A stretch of 64,000 nt of DNA from Prorocentrum cordatum (taxonomy: Eukaryota > Sar > Dinophyceae > Prorocentrales > Prorocentraceae), in NCBI GenBank assembly GCA_963575745.1, contig CAUYUJ010001425.1, positions 498,589-562,588 of the forward strand, given 5' to 3'. Positions 49,331-61,000 of this stretch are shown here, piece by piece. A program made the position numbers and the translations under genes. Under the pieces are notes generated by a model that did not search any database, was not told where the DNA came from, and saw only the letters and a program-made list of their open reading frames with translations. Positions within the stretch are counted from its first letter, which is position 1. Each line of letters starts with the position of its first letter.

Positions 49331-50290
49331 CGAACCTCATGAATGTACAACTGAAATGTGCAAGCCACCGAGGTACCCTAACGGCACCCGCAAGGTACTC
49401 CAAAGGCACCTGCAAGACGTTCCCCCAACAACTCCAGGACAACACAATATCCTCGAAAAGTGCTGCACATGCTATTGACATATGCAACTACAACAACAAC
49501 GAAGAGCTGCGCCGACCGCCCCAGGGATCCAATTGTCAAGGAACCATTGTTGTTGGACAACGTATCCTCGAAAAGTGCTGAGCGTGCTATTGCAATTTAC
49601 ACATGCAAGGGCGACGACTTGCGCATAGCGATCCAGGGATAACTTCATGTTGAAGGCACCTGCACAACAAATACCCTTAAAGGCACCGAAAGTCACCCGC
49701 AACTAAGCTTCAGTATATTCACAAAAAAAACAGCGGAAATAAACATATAGAAAAAGTGTTGGCTGCACTATTGATCTGCGCAAGCGCAAGAAGGGTGATC
49801 TGCGCCAAACGGCCTGCGGACTTCATTTCGAAGAGGCCCAGAAAACACCTGAAGGGCACCCGCAAACTGCTCACGGCGAAAACTCAAAAACGCGGTCGCC
49901 GAAAAAAACAGAACGTGCGATTGACATGCACAAGTGCAGGATGAATGCTTTGCGCCAAGAGGACCTGGGATTTCATTGTAGCGCGCGCGGGCCTTCCCGA
50001 AATTGCATAACATTTGCATCATTCCCCCCTCTTCAGAATCTCTCCCAAAAAAACCTCGTGGGAAGCGGCAAGCGTTTGCAATCACGAAACACGCACGCGC
50101 TATATTGACATGACGACGCGCTGAAACGATGGTCCTCGACAAGCGACCTGGAAACGTTCTGTTTCCCCAGCCTCTCCGAAATTGGGAAATGACGCTTATC
50201 GATTCCCCATTTTCAAAATCTCCAGAAACCCTCGCGGGCACCGGCGGGCGTCTACAACCACGAAACATGCACCAATTTTATTGGCATGAA
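49331..50290. repeat. Degenerate tandem family, 110-190-bp spacing
   Basis: The block TCCTCGAAAAGTGCTG followed by a TGCTATTGACAT-like word and, some 40 bp later, a CTGCGCC / CCAGGGAT element recurs near 49448, 49564, 49755, 49910, 50070 and 50255 with increasing divergence. No gene seen. Confidence 0.6.
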
Positions 50291-50363
50291 TACACGGGCG
50301 GCTCCGGAACCGAAGCCCAGGGGACTCGGGAAACAAGTTGTCTGTTGTTTGTGTTGTGCATGT

Positions 50364-50692
50364 TGGTCTCCCGCATTGGTTTTGACTGTGCAGGCGCAGG
50401 GAAACCTAGCTCCCACCTCTCAAGATCAAAAGCTGCAATGTAAAAACATGAGGTTGCCACTGGTACCTATATTTATGTATATGTACAAATATATGAAAGA
50501 TTTCAGAATCTGCTCCCGACCTTGGTTTTTCCTGTGCCTGCACATCCGGAACAAACGTCGGAAGCAAAGCTCCGTATATTCTCTTTTAAATCAATAAGGA
50601 CCCGATGTGTTGATTTGAAGGTTTTTGATTTTGAATGGTGTGATGCGGCTTCCCCTGTGCCTGCGAAATCAAAACCAATGCGAGCAGCAAGC
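50364..50692. repeat. Inverted repeat, about 75-bp arms
   Basis: 50364-50440 is similar to the reverse complement of 50620-50692; shared words are CAAAACCAATGCG, CCCTGTGCCTGC and TTTTGATYTTGA. A third partial copy (TTTTTCCTGTGCCTGCAC) lies at 50525-50542 inside the loop. Confidence 0.65.
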
Positions 50693-51126
50693 CACAATAA
50701 CAACCACAACCACATCACATACAACCTTTTCCCGAGGCCTGCGGGTTTTCTTCCTGGGGCCGCACACCATAGAACTCAATGTGCCAGGTTGACAACGTGA
50801 TTCCTTTAGTGGCGGGTGCACGCATCGGCCCCCTTTAAAACAGATTCGCGAAATCATGTCCGTTTGCTGCCAGAACAAGAAGGGAGTGAAAGAGAGAGAG
50901 AGAGAAACAAAAAAAAACACTAAACGAAAACAAGGAAGAGAGAAAGAGAGAGAATTCGGTTACGAAGGTCTTGCGCAATCATGTAAACTCGGATCTTGGG
51001 AACCGTCCCTACCATATGTAGATTTATGTATACAAATAAATGGCCGCTCATATATACGTGCGGGCTTAAATGGTCGAGTTCAAGTCACTGGCGACAATGG
51101 GGTCACCGCACAACCGACACGACACG
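50693..51126. other. No gene seen
   Basis: Comparatively AT-rich; a GA-rich patch (AAAGAGAGAGAGAGA type) at about 50888-50955 and a TATATACG patch near 51050. Nothing coding is supported. Confidence 0.45.
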
Positions 51127-51550
51127 CGACACGGGTGTGATGATGATCGTGATGGGTGTCAGCAGCGGCGGTGGTGAAGCTGACGGCGACGAGGATGATG
51201 GTGCTGACGATGGTCATGATGATGGTGGTGATGATGATGGTGATGGTGGTGCCGACGATGATGATGATGCTGGTGATGATGAGGATGATGCTGATGATAG
51301 CGAAGACGATGATGATGCTGACGATGCTGACGATGCTGATGATGATGATGACGATGTTGATGGTAATGATGATGATGTTGCTGCTGCTGATGTTGATGTT
51401 GATGTTGATGATGATGATACTGATGGCAATGATACGCATGATAATGCTGCTCGCCCTATACATGATGCTGGTCGCCCTGAGTGCTGCTCGATCTATGAGA
51501 AGCAGCTGTGGTGCTGATGCTAACGATGACGACGACCAACGATGACGCCG
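51127..51550. repeat. GAT/GAC triplet repeat
   Basis: Imperfect (GAT)n with GAC, GCT, GGT and TTG variants. Poly-Asp, poly-Met and poly-Ser frames are artefacts. Confidence 0.9.
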
Positions 51551-51587
51551 ATGAAGGGCGCCCCGAGCTGCCTGGCCGCCGGGCAGC

Positions 51588-52388
51588 TCACCACTGCTGC
51601 CCGCCCTCGGCGGCCTGGCCCGCCGGTGCGCTCCAGTCGTCATTGCCGGCCGCGGCGCCAGTGGTCATGTCGTCCCAGTTCCCGCCGGTGGCTTGGCCGC
51701 TCCAGTCGTCGGCCGCGGCGGGCTTGGGCGCGGCGTATTCCTGGGCGGGGAACTGGTTCTCCTCCTCCTGCCGCTCGAGCTCCTCGGGGTCGCGCCAGAA
51801 GAAGGAGTCGACCATCACGTCCCACTGCTGCGTCCGCTGGATGGTGCCGCGCAGGTACTGCACCTCGCGGGCGAGCAGCCAGTACAGAAGCGCGATGGAC
51901 TCCTTGCCCTTGTTGTTGGCGGGGATGGAGATGTCCACGTTCTCCAGGCGGGAGTCGGTGTCGCACAGGGCCAGGACTGGGATGCTCGCGTAGGCGGCCT
52001 CCTTCACAGCCTGCGAATCTGTGCGCGGATCGGTGACGATCAGCAGCCGCGGCTCGAGATACTTCTGGGTGATCTGGTTGGTCAGCGTGCCCGGCATCCA
52101 GCGCCCCGCCAGCGGCATGGCGCCCGTGTACTGGCTGAACTTGAGCACCGCGCGGGAGCCGTAGGGGCGCTGGGACGCGACGATGATGTCCTGGGGGTTC
52201 TCGATCGCGACGATGACGCGAGCCGCGACCATCAACTTCTCCCAAGTTTTCCCGAGGTGGATGATGTGGATGCCGTCCACGGTGCGGCGGAAGACGTAGC
52301 GCTTCATGCGGTAGTCGCAGTTCCGGGTGCCCAGGTGGGTCTTGCAGACAAGCATCATCTGGATATCCTCTTCCTTGGTGTGCGCCAT
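51588..52388 (-). CDS. RPSA: 40S ribosomal protein SA (uS2)
   Basis: Small-subunit ribosomal protein of the uS2 family, needed for late 40S maturation. 266 residues from the ATG at 52388 ([20 protein letters not shown]) to TGA 51588-51590; related proteins are about 250-300. Family blocks are clear: [102 protein letters not shown] and [10 protein letters not shown]. The acidic C-tail has DDWSG, NWDD and NDDWSAP repeats, the usual DWS-type tail of eukaryotic RPSA. The ATG was chosen because homology starts there; the frame is open upstream but that part is not conserved. No intron. Possible spliced-leader relics upstream suggest a retroposed mRNA copy. Confidence 0.95.
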   Translation of the reverse strand: MAHTKEEDIQMMLVCKTHLGTRNCDYRMKRYVFRRTVDGIHIIHLGKTWEKLMVAARVIVAIENPQDIIVASQRPYGSRAVLKFSQYTGAMPLAGRWMPGTLTNQITQKYLEPRLLIVTDPRTDSQAVKEAAYASIPVLALCDTDSRLENVDISIPANNKGKESIALLYWLLAREVQYLRGTIQRTQQWDVMVDSFFWRDPEELERQEEENQFPAQEYAAPKPAAADDWSGQATGGNWDDMTTGAAAGNDDWSAPAGQAAEGGQQW

Positions 52389-52445
52389 GGCCTTCCTGCG
52401 CTCGGCCAGCGACCGCGCGTGCCGCCCGGGGACTTTCGCGCCCTG

Positions 52446-52498
52446 CTTGAACCGTGCTGGCTCCAGCCGAAACTGCTCGAGCGGATTCCATATACGGA
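52446..52498 (-). promoter_or_regulatory. RPSA: Possible tandem spliced-leader relics
   Basis: 58-110 nt before the RPSA ATG, three successive AG-ending words resemble the end of the dinoflagellate spliced leader: TCCGTA...CTCGAG (52498-52476), GTTTCGGCTGGAG (52473-52461) and CACGGTTCAAG (52456-52446). Each matches the leader at about two thirds of positions or less, so this is suggestive only. Confidence 0.3.
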
Positions 52499-53149
52499 GG
52501 GGCAGCAGTTGTGGGAGGAGTGGCCGTCGCGCGCGGGCAGCGGGGTGGTGCGCCAGGGCGCGGAGCGCGAGCGCTGGGTGCCCGCTGCAGAGGGGGGGGC
52601 GCAGAGGAGCGCGAACACATCCAGCAAACACAAAGAACATTAGGGGTACCCTCCCCGAGCCGAACTCGATCATATACCTCGGTCGGACCGTATCGACGGC
52701 AAGGAGAGGGATGCGCGGGTGGAGGGGGGGGGAGAAGGGAAACCCGCCAGCGCCAGGCTTTCCGCCGAGAGCACGATGACTAGGACGGTTGCGTGGCTAC
52801 GCACCGGGACGGCGGCAATGGATTCCACCATACGGAAGGTTCGTGGCGTGATGACCTGCGCCCTTGTTTCTGACACCGCGTGGATCGTTCGACCTAGAGC
52901 GATCGCGGCTGCCCGATAGCGTAGATCGGTCGACGTTGGCCGATTCTGGGCCACTGGCGGCGTTCGACCTTGAACGGCCGCGCTGAGGTCGCCGCCGCGT
53001 CGACACGACCCGAACCTGCCATACACGGCTACGCGCCAGGATGGCGGCGGTGGATCCTACGTCAACAACAGGCGAGCATGTCTGCCAGCACGGAAGAGCG
53101 GTCAGAGCGCACGTTCGCCCACGATGACGCCACTGCTGCGGCCCCGCTG
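52499..53149. other. No gene seen
   Basis: Mixed sequence upstream of RPSA; no motif or strong repeat recognised. Probably holds the RPSA promoter, which I cannot delimit. Confidence 0.4.
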
Positions 53150-53840
53150 GCAGGGACGCCAGCGCGTCCCTACGGCCCCTGGGCAGCCACGGCGCCTCCC
53201 TGGGCCCTCCAAAGCTTCCGAGACGGCCCAGGACGACCACGAAGGCCGCCAAGATAGCCGAAGATGGTTCCAGGACGGCCCCACACGACCCTAGGAAGGC
53301 CCTAAATGGCTCCACGACGACCCAAGATGACCTTACGATGGCTCGAAGAGGCCCACAGGACGGACCAAGAGGGCTCCAAGATGACCCTCAATAGGGCTCG
53401 GCTCGGCAAACATCAATGACTTCCCCTGAGCTGTTCATCGATCTTAGGGCCCTTCCCTTTCCAAGCTTCCGTCAGCTCAAGGCGGCCTAGGGGCCCTCCA
53501 AGATGGCCCTGGGACGGCCCAGCAGGCCCCACGGAGACCCAAGAAGCAAAAGGCGCCCAAGACGGCCTCGACAAGGCCCAAGAGCGATCCTGGGCGGTGC
53601 AGGACGGTCCCAACAGAGCCCCAAGCTGGCCCAAGAGGGCTTCTGGAGGAATCCAAGACTGCCCGAAAGGCCGCTCGACGGCCCAAACGGCCCACAAGGG
53701 TCCCAAGGCAGCCTCCAAACGGCCACGGCCCCGAGACTGCCCAAGGGAGGCCCCCAGAGACGGCCCAAAAGGGCCCCAGAGCGGCCCAAGAAGGCCCCAA
53801 GGTGTCCGCAAGACTGCCATACGTGAGCCCCTCAAAAACT
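53150..53840. repeat. Degenerate AAGACGGCCCAA-word repeats
   Basis: Loose tandem repetition of words such as CCAAGACGGC, AGGACGGCCC and CCAAGAGGGC at about 12-25-bp spacing. Frames on both strands are repeat-derived. Confidence 0.7.
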
Positions 53841-55105
53841 AGAAGAGGACCCAAATGAAACCCATGGGAGCTACTCAAAAAGTGTAAACGAACAGGCGTC
53901 ACATGTGAGAGTCTTCCCCTTCCTTCTCCTCCTGCTCCTCCGCCTCCTCCTCCTCTTCCTCGCCACTACCATCATCCTCGTCCTCTTCAAATCCCAGGTA
54001 CTCACACCGATCCCCCGTCGCAAAACCGAGGCCGATGTTCGATGCTCCACGAAATGCCAGGACCGCATGCTGATGGCAACGCAAAACCGAGCCCGAAAAC
54101 CGAGACCGACGCCCCGAAAACTAAGGTGCATTGCAAGGCACAGCGGCAAAGCAAAGCCTGAGTACCGACACCCTCAGTACACATCGAAACAGGCAACCAC
54201 GCCCAACCAATCGTGCAACCCACCCCGAATACCTACGTGTATGGCGAACCTGGGAAGTACGTTCCCAAACGCATGCCAACCAAGAATGAGAAATCCGAAT
54301 CCACATCTAAACCAACAAAGTAATCAAAACAAACGCGGAATCGAAACACATTCACACTAAGTTGAATGTGGACTTAAGGTTTAGTCGCCCTCCCTCCTCG
54401 CCCTGGGACCAGTTCTATAAACGGCCCCCATCTCGGACCCTGAGACACACCAAAGTCAAGATGAACCCCAGGAGGGGTCCAGAGGACTGATTTTTGATTA
54501 AATTTGGACCAGACGGGAGAGCCGCCGTTGTCTCAACTGGCCCTCCTCCGAAATCTGGAGTCCACGAGAGGTCCCAGAGGGGCCCAGGAGAGCCACGAGG
54601 CAGCCCACGGTGTTTGTTCGCAGGCATGAGCAAGTTTCAGAAATCAGGCACATTGGCAGTGCGGCCAGTGCATGCGCCAGGACGAGGCATCAGGTGGCCG
54701 CTGCCACAGAGCGCTACGGCGGGTTTAGGCGATCGGCACCAGAGGAAGAGGGTACAGACTCGGGCGGCTGGTAACACCACGGCGCTGAAGTAAAACATGA
54801 AGTCCAACCCGCCCTCAAACTTTCCCCTACCTGTGGCCACCAGCAGAGCGAAATTAAACCGACAGGGTCAAGTATATTCAGAAGGCCGTGGACGCATGCT
54901 GGAACTCCGCTTCGATGGAGCATGCAGGTGTGCGCATACACAGAATCTGGCGACTTGCCCGCACTCAATTATACACCACGCTGAACGCAGAGAGGGACTG
55001 GGGACGCACAGGGGTGTGGCGGTGAAGGCGGATGGGCTCGGCAGCAGGCGGCAGCGCCCTCCCCAGCGGCGAGCAGAAGAGCAAGCGCGGCGTCCGCGCG
55101 GCGGC
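53841..55105. other. No gene seen
   Basis: A short CCT patch at 53915-53990 and a few AAAACCGAG-type words at 54020-54115. No coding region recognised; downstream of the copper gene, so the polyadenylation region of that gene should lie at its right end. Confidence 0.4.
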
Positions 55106-58007
55106 TCACAGCCCGTCCGCCCCGCGGGCATCGAAGCCCACGCCCGAGCACGCCTCGCACAGCATCTCGATGGTCGTGTCGGACGGCACGCAGAGGACGT
55201 CCGCCGACGCGCCCTGCAGGCTGACCTTGGCTCGGCGCACGCCCTCCACGCCCTCGAGCGCCCGGCGCACGGTCTGAGCGCAGGGGTCGCACTTCATGCC
55301 CTTGACGGAGAGGCGCACCTAGGGGAGCAAAGAGATACCGATCAACTGCTACTCTCTGGCCCTCTGCCGCGGCTGCCGGGGTGCGTTCCGACCCGGATTT
55401 CGAGGCGAATCAGGCCGTCGGGCCTGAGCTGGATCGAATCGCGAAATCGGATCGGAAAAGGATCGGATCGCCAGTGAATCATCCCGAATCGAATCGAAAT
55501 CGGGTCGCCGCGTCTTGCTCTGGCTTGCCCCAACAGGTGCCTGCGAATCCAGCCGACACGGATTGAGTCGGAATCGCGGCCCCGGCTGGCGAATCGAAGC
55601 GGATCGTATGCGGCCCTATGGAAGGGTATCGGCATCTGTATCTCCACCTCATCTGAACTGGTTTGGACCCCAGAAAATCAATCGGAGGGGGGGTGAAACC
55701 AAATTCGTTCAAAATCGATCCCTGGACCCCTCGCGGCGTCCATCTTGTGCAGTATTTCACCCCGGATCTGTTTCTGACGGTCCTGGGGCCCGAAACGGGC
55801 TCCCAGACGCCGAGAAAGGCAACAAAAACCTGATCGGACCCAGAACCTCGAACCTCTTCCCCCCCTTCCTGCTCGCTGGAACCAGTGCTGGGCGACCTCA
55901 GACCCCCAGCTGGCTGCAGGCAGCATCTGTAAATCCACCTCATCTGAGCACCGTGGCCAGGTCCTCCTTGGATGACGTCGACTCGGCGCCCGCGGCCGCG
56001 GCGGACGACGCCGGGCGCCGGCTCGACCTGGCGCTGACGGCAGCCTCGGTCGCGAGCCGGCAGCACGGGGAGCCGCCGCCCAGGTCCCACGCCCTCGAGC
56101 GCGCCACCGCCCCCGCCACCTTGTGCCCCAGGGCCAGGCCGACGATGACTGCGGAGAAGATCTCGATCGAGTAGGTCATGACGAAGAGCATCGCCAGGTA
56201 GGCGAGCACCAGGCTGACCGCGTGGAAGAGGAGGCCGACGTCCCCCTGCCGGTCCTTGGGAAGGAACTGCCGGCCCAGGGTGCAGAGCTCGACGGAGGCG
56301 CTCAGCAGCACCACACCGATGGAGGAGATGACCAGCTTCAAAGGGCTGTCGATGACAAGGCTCGGCAGGAGGAAATTGACGCACGCCTCATCTGGCGACG
56401 CGGAGGTCATCTTGAAGCCGTCCATGTACATGGTCACGCCAGTCCCCAAGTACGTAGTCCTGCAGAACCCGCCGTCTCCCCCTGGTGCCGGCCCTGGCGC
56501 TGGCTGCGAGCTGGACAGCGTGCACATCGGCTGGCACGTCGGGCACATCTGGCCAGTTTGGTCCGGCCACTTCGCGCCAGTGTCGGCATCGACGCACTGT
56601 ATGCTCAGGTTCACGAACTCGGCCAGGTCGCCCACGCCAGTGGGTCTCCACTCCCCGCCCTTGCAGTCTTGCAGCTTCGAGACGTCCTGGAGGACCAAAA
56701 AGATACCAATACTGTAACTCCGACCTGTCCTAGGGTACGTTACGAGAAGGAGTTCGTGGCGAATGCAGCCGTGGTGACGGGAGAACGGCAGCAGAATCGG
56801 TATCTTTTCCTCCGCTGACGTCCATGCACGTCATCCAGCACTCGACTTGGCCCTCCACGCAGCCTCCCACCTGGTCCGCCAGCAGCCGGCCCTCGCCGCA
56901 GCCGAGGGCGGGGACCTCCGCCAACGACCGCCTGCCCACGGCCGCCCTCGCGGCGCCCCACACCTCGCCGAACGTCAAGGCCCCACCCCCCGCGCCCCCG
57001 ACGTCCCCTCGGACTGGGGCGTCCTCTGGCGGCAGCAGCATCGCGCCGTACCACGCGCGCCAACCAAATCCGGGCCGAAGCCGCAGCGCATGCGGCGCCG
57101 GCCGCAGGCCAGGGGCGGACCCGTCGTCAGCGAGAGCCTGGCGCCCCAGCAGGTGCGCCGCCTCGCCCGCCAGGAAGATCACCGCGTCGCCCTGGCTGGG
57201 CAGGGCGATCTCGCGGATCTCGCCGCTGGGCAGCTGCAGTTCCACCAGCGAGGCTCTGTCCCCTCCTGCCTGCGTCGGCGGCGGCACGAAGGCCAGCATC
57301 AGACCCGCGTCCGTGTGGAGGCTCAGCGTTTCGATGGCCTCCTCGTCGGCGTCGGCGTCCGCCGCGGCCTGCTTCAGGCTGCGAGCTGGCGGCTGCTCCT
57401 CGTACAGGCGGATGTGCTCGAGGTGCGAGCCCAGGTCCAGGGCCTTCGCAAGCGTCAGATCGCCGCGTCCGGAGCCCGACCTCAGCTGCGCCCCCGCGCC
57501 CAGTTCTGCGTGCGCCGCAGCGGAGGCCGAGTCCACCGCGACCGCCAGGGCCCGCGCGGCGGCGCCAACGCCAGAGCGCATCGCCGACGTGGCTCGCTCG
57601 GCGGGTGGGCAGCCGCCGCCGAACGCCGAGGCGGCGTCATCTGTGCGGTCCCAGCGCCCTCCGGCGACCACGGACGCCCGCCGCACCGCGCCGTTCGCCA
57701 GCTGGCTCGCGTGCGCGGCCGCGGCGCTACCGCCCCGCCGCAGGCAGCTGGCCCAGGCGCCGAGGGCCTCGCTGCAAGCCTCTTGCAGGGGCGCCGCGCG
57801 GCCCGCCGTGTCCTGCGCGGGCACGCCCACCACGGCCAGCGCCCCCAGCGTGGACAGCGCGTGGCGGGAAACGCTGGCTGCGGCAGGCCCGCCCGCGGCA
57901 AGCTCGTGAAAAGAGACCTCTGGCAGCTGCAGCAGCTCCAGCACGCTGGCGGCCGAGCAGCCACGCGAGGCGACGGCCGACAACAATGTCAGCGTGGCCA
58001 GGCGCAT
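55106..58007 (-). CDS. Three-exon copper protein: 2OG oxygenase-like, CTR, HMA
   Basis: Exons 58007-56820, 56686-55952 and 55318-55106 join in phase 0 (396 + 245 + 70 = 711 residues) with GT-AG introns of 133 and 633 bp. Residues 1-20: signal peptide. Residues 30-325: 2OG-Fe(II) oxygenase-like, with VSFHELAAGG near the start, SLHTDAG (His231, Asp233), GDAVIFLAGEAAHLL and PAPHALRLRPG (His306). Residues 370-450: Cys-rich (ECWMTCMD, MCPTCQPMC). Residues 480-586: CTR copper transporter, with TMYMDGF before TM1 (about 508-530), MLFVM (Met562-x3-Met566) in TM2 and GLALG in TM3. Residues 642-711: HMA domain with GMKCDPC (Cys651, Cys654). Predicted to take up Cu(I) across a membrane and hand it to its own cytosolic chaperone domain; the oxygenase-like part would face outside or the lumen. 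Exon joins are by inspection only. Confidence 0.8.
55319..55951 (-). other. Intron 2 of the copper gene
   Basis: GT at the 5' end (ACG|GTGCTC) and CTCCCCTAG|GTGCGC at the 3' end, phase 0. A 27-bp direct repeat lies inside: 55632-55658 and 55922-55948 (CATCTGTA--TCCACCTCATCTG). No coding region seen within. Confidence 0.6.
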
Positions 58008-58790
58008 TGCGGCTACCGACCCTCGGCGCTATCGGCCATCCGCGACGCGCTGTAGCCACGCATTGCATCTGCCACAGGACGGCCCAAGGGAGACTCAACA
58101 CGATCCAAGACGGCAGTTGGAGAAGCCCAAGACTCGGCATGAGCCGCACAAGGCGCCCCCAGATTATAACCCATAGCCCCCCGAGAAGGCCCCATAAAGG
58201 TCCAAGGGAGCCACTGGGCGGCGCTGTTAAACGTCCCCAGGAGTTGGCGGGCCCCCCTTCAGTCCTGCAGAAGCGGTCGAAGCCTCTGAAGACTCGTTCT
58301 CGCACCCCATGTCCCTCCGAAGGACTCCAGGGAGTTCCGCAAACCGCCGCAGACCTCCAGCAAGAGCCGAAACCTATTCGAACACAATCGAAAATCGTAG
58401 ATTACCTCCTCCTCCTCCTTCTCCTCTTCTTTGGCAGGAAAGGTGGCGGGATGCGACGCTCGCGCTCATGTTATCGGGACCTCAAAACTACAGTAACAGA
58501 CATTGACCTACTGAATTATCCGAAGCCCTCCATGTCCTCTCCCTGTTGGTAATTGTCACCCCCTTCTCCCCCCCCCTCACCATCCCTCAACCCTCCTTCT
58601 CCTCCCCCATCAACCCTCAACATCCCCCACTCTCTGATCAACCCACCAACCTTCCTTCTCATCCCCCCTCCATCATCCCTCAACCCTCCCTCAACATCCC
58701 TCAACCATCCTGAGCCCTCCATTTCCTCCCCCTCTTGACACTTGTCTCATCCTCCCCCTCCCCCTCAACATTCCTCAGCCCTGCTTCTCA
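58008..58790. repeat. Degenerate repeats upstream of copper gene
   Basis: 58075-58420 has loose GACGGCCCAAG / AAGACT words; 58556-58770 has CCCTCAACATCCC / CCTCCTTCTC words at about 15-30-bp spacing. No gene seen. The copper gene's promoter should lie at the left end but no element is recognisable. Confidence 0.6.
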
Positions 58791-59190
58791 GAGGATGACG
58801 AGGATGCGAGAACAAGTATCGGAGGGCAGGAAGTCGTGGTCACCGTTGCCGCCGCGGCCTCCGCCGCCATCGCCGCCGCCGTGTGCGTCGTCGCCTTTCG
58901 TCGTCACCGTCGCCATCGTCGTGCTCGCTGAGGTCGCCGACCGTCGAAGGTCGAGAGTATAGGATCAAGGTTTTGGACATTGTTGACCACTGGAGGCCTT
59001 CAGAGGCCTCCAGGGCCTGTGGAACCCCCAGAGATTACAAGAGACCAGATGAGACCCTCGGAGATCTCCAGATCAATATCAGGTGGATCAGGAGCAGTTT
59101 TGGCTCTGCTCGGGCGGTCGGTTGACTCGCCTCCATTGGTTGGAGGGTAGCAAAGGGAGACAGGCCAACTGCACTTCATCTGCACCCGCT
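58791..59190. other. No gene seen
   Basis: Short CCG/GTC-type patch at 58845-58935, then mixed sequence with CAGAGGCCTCCAG-like words. No coding region recognised. Confidence 0.4.
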
Positions 59191-60764
59191 CGGCAACCAT
59201 GCATCCGTCTGTCCGTCCGTCCGCGTCGTCGTCGCAGTCACCGTCGTCTTCGTCGTCATCGTCGTCGTCCTCGTCGTACTCGTTGTCCTCGTCGTCGTCG
59301 GCGTCGTCGGCGTCGTCAGCGGCAATGGCGGCGGCGCCGTCGACATCGGCGTGGGCGTGGGCGTCGGCGGCTGCAGCGTCGGCGTCACCGTCGGCGTCGG
59401 CGTCGGCGTCAGTATCGGCGTCATCGTCGGCGTCGTCGTCGTCAGCGGTGTCGTCGTCCTCGTCGTCCTCGTCGTCCTCGTCGTCCTCGTCGTCGTCAGC
59501 GGCGTCGTCAGCGGCACTGGCGGCGGCGTCGGCGCGGGCGTCGGCGTCGGCGTCGGCGTCGGCGGCGGCGGCGTCGGCGTCACCGTCGGCATCAGCCTCA
59601 CCGTCGGCGTCGGCGACGTCATCGTCGTCGTCCTCGTCGTCGTTTTCGTCGTCGTCCTCGTGCACGTCGTCCTCGTCATCGTCGGCGTCGTCGGCGGCAA
59701 TCGCGGAGGCCGCGTCAACCTCGGCGTCGGAAGTTGCGGCGTCGGCGTCGGCGTCACCGTCGGCGTCCGCGTCACCGTCGGCACCGGCGTCGTCGTCGTC
59801 ATCGTCGTCGTCGTTTTCGGCGTCCGCGTCGGCCTCGTCGTCATCGGCGTCGTCGGCGACAATGGCGGCGGCGGCGGCGGCGGTCTCATGTCGGCGTGTT
59901 GGCGTCGGCGGCGGTGGCGGCGACGGCGTCACCGTCGGCGACGGCGTCCGCGTCACTGGCGACTTCGGCGTCGGCGTCACCGTTGGCGTCGTCGTCGTTG
60001 TCGTCGTCGTCTGCGTCGTCGTCGTCGTCCTCGTCGTCGTCGGCGGCGTCGGCGGCGGCAATGGCGGCAGCGCAGTCACCGTCGGCGTCGGTGTCGGCGG
60101 AGTTGGCGGCGGCGTCACCGTTGGCGTCGGCGTCGGCGTCGACGTCGTCGTCGGAGTCATCGTCGTCGGCGTGGGCGTCGTCGTCCTCGTCGTGGTCGTC
60201 GGCATTGTCGTGATCGTCCTCGTCGGCGTCGTCGGCAGCAATGGCGGCGGCGGTGTCAGCGTCGGCGGCGGCATCGGTGGCGGCGGCGTCGGCGTCACCG
60301 TCGGCGTCGGCTTCAGCGCTGGCGTCGTCGTCGTCGTCGTCGGCGTGTTGTCGTCGTCGCCGTCCTCGTCGTCCTCAAAGTCGTCCTCGTCGTTGTCGTC
60401 GTCGTCGTTCTCGTCGTCATCGTTGTCGTCGGCGGCAATGGCGGCGACGTCGGCGTCGGCGTCGGCGGCGGCGTCGACGTCACAGTCGGAGTCATCGTCG
60501 TTGTCCTCGTCGTCCTCGTTGTCGTCGGCGGCAATGGCGGCGGCGTCGGCGTCGGCGTCACCGTCGGCGTCGTCGGCGTCGTCGGCGGCGTCGTCGTCGT
60601 CCTCGTCGTCCTCAACTTCATTCGCGGCAATGGCGGCGGCAGCGTCTGCGTCGGCATCGGCGTCGGCGGCGGCAGTGGCGGCGGCGGCGTCACGGCGCCG
60701 GCGTTGGCGGCGGCGGCGTCGGCGTCAGCTTCGGCGACGGCGGCGTTGTCACAGGCGGCATCGA

Positions 60765-60798
<34 letters not shown>

Positions 60799-60946
60799 AG
60801 CGTCGGCGTCGTGGTCGTCCTCGCCGTCGTCGTCATCATCGCCGGCAATTGCGGCGGCGGGGTCAGCATTGGCGTCGACGTCGGCAGAGGCGGCGTCGGC
60901 GTCACCGTCGGCGTCGGTGACCCCGTCGGCGTCGGCGTCGTTGTCG

Positions 60947-61000
<54 letters not shown>

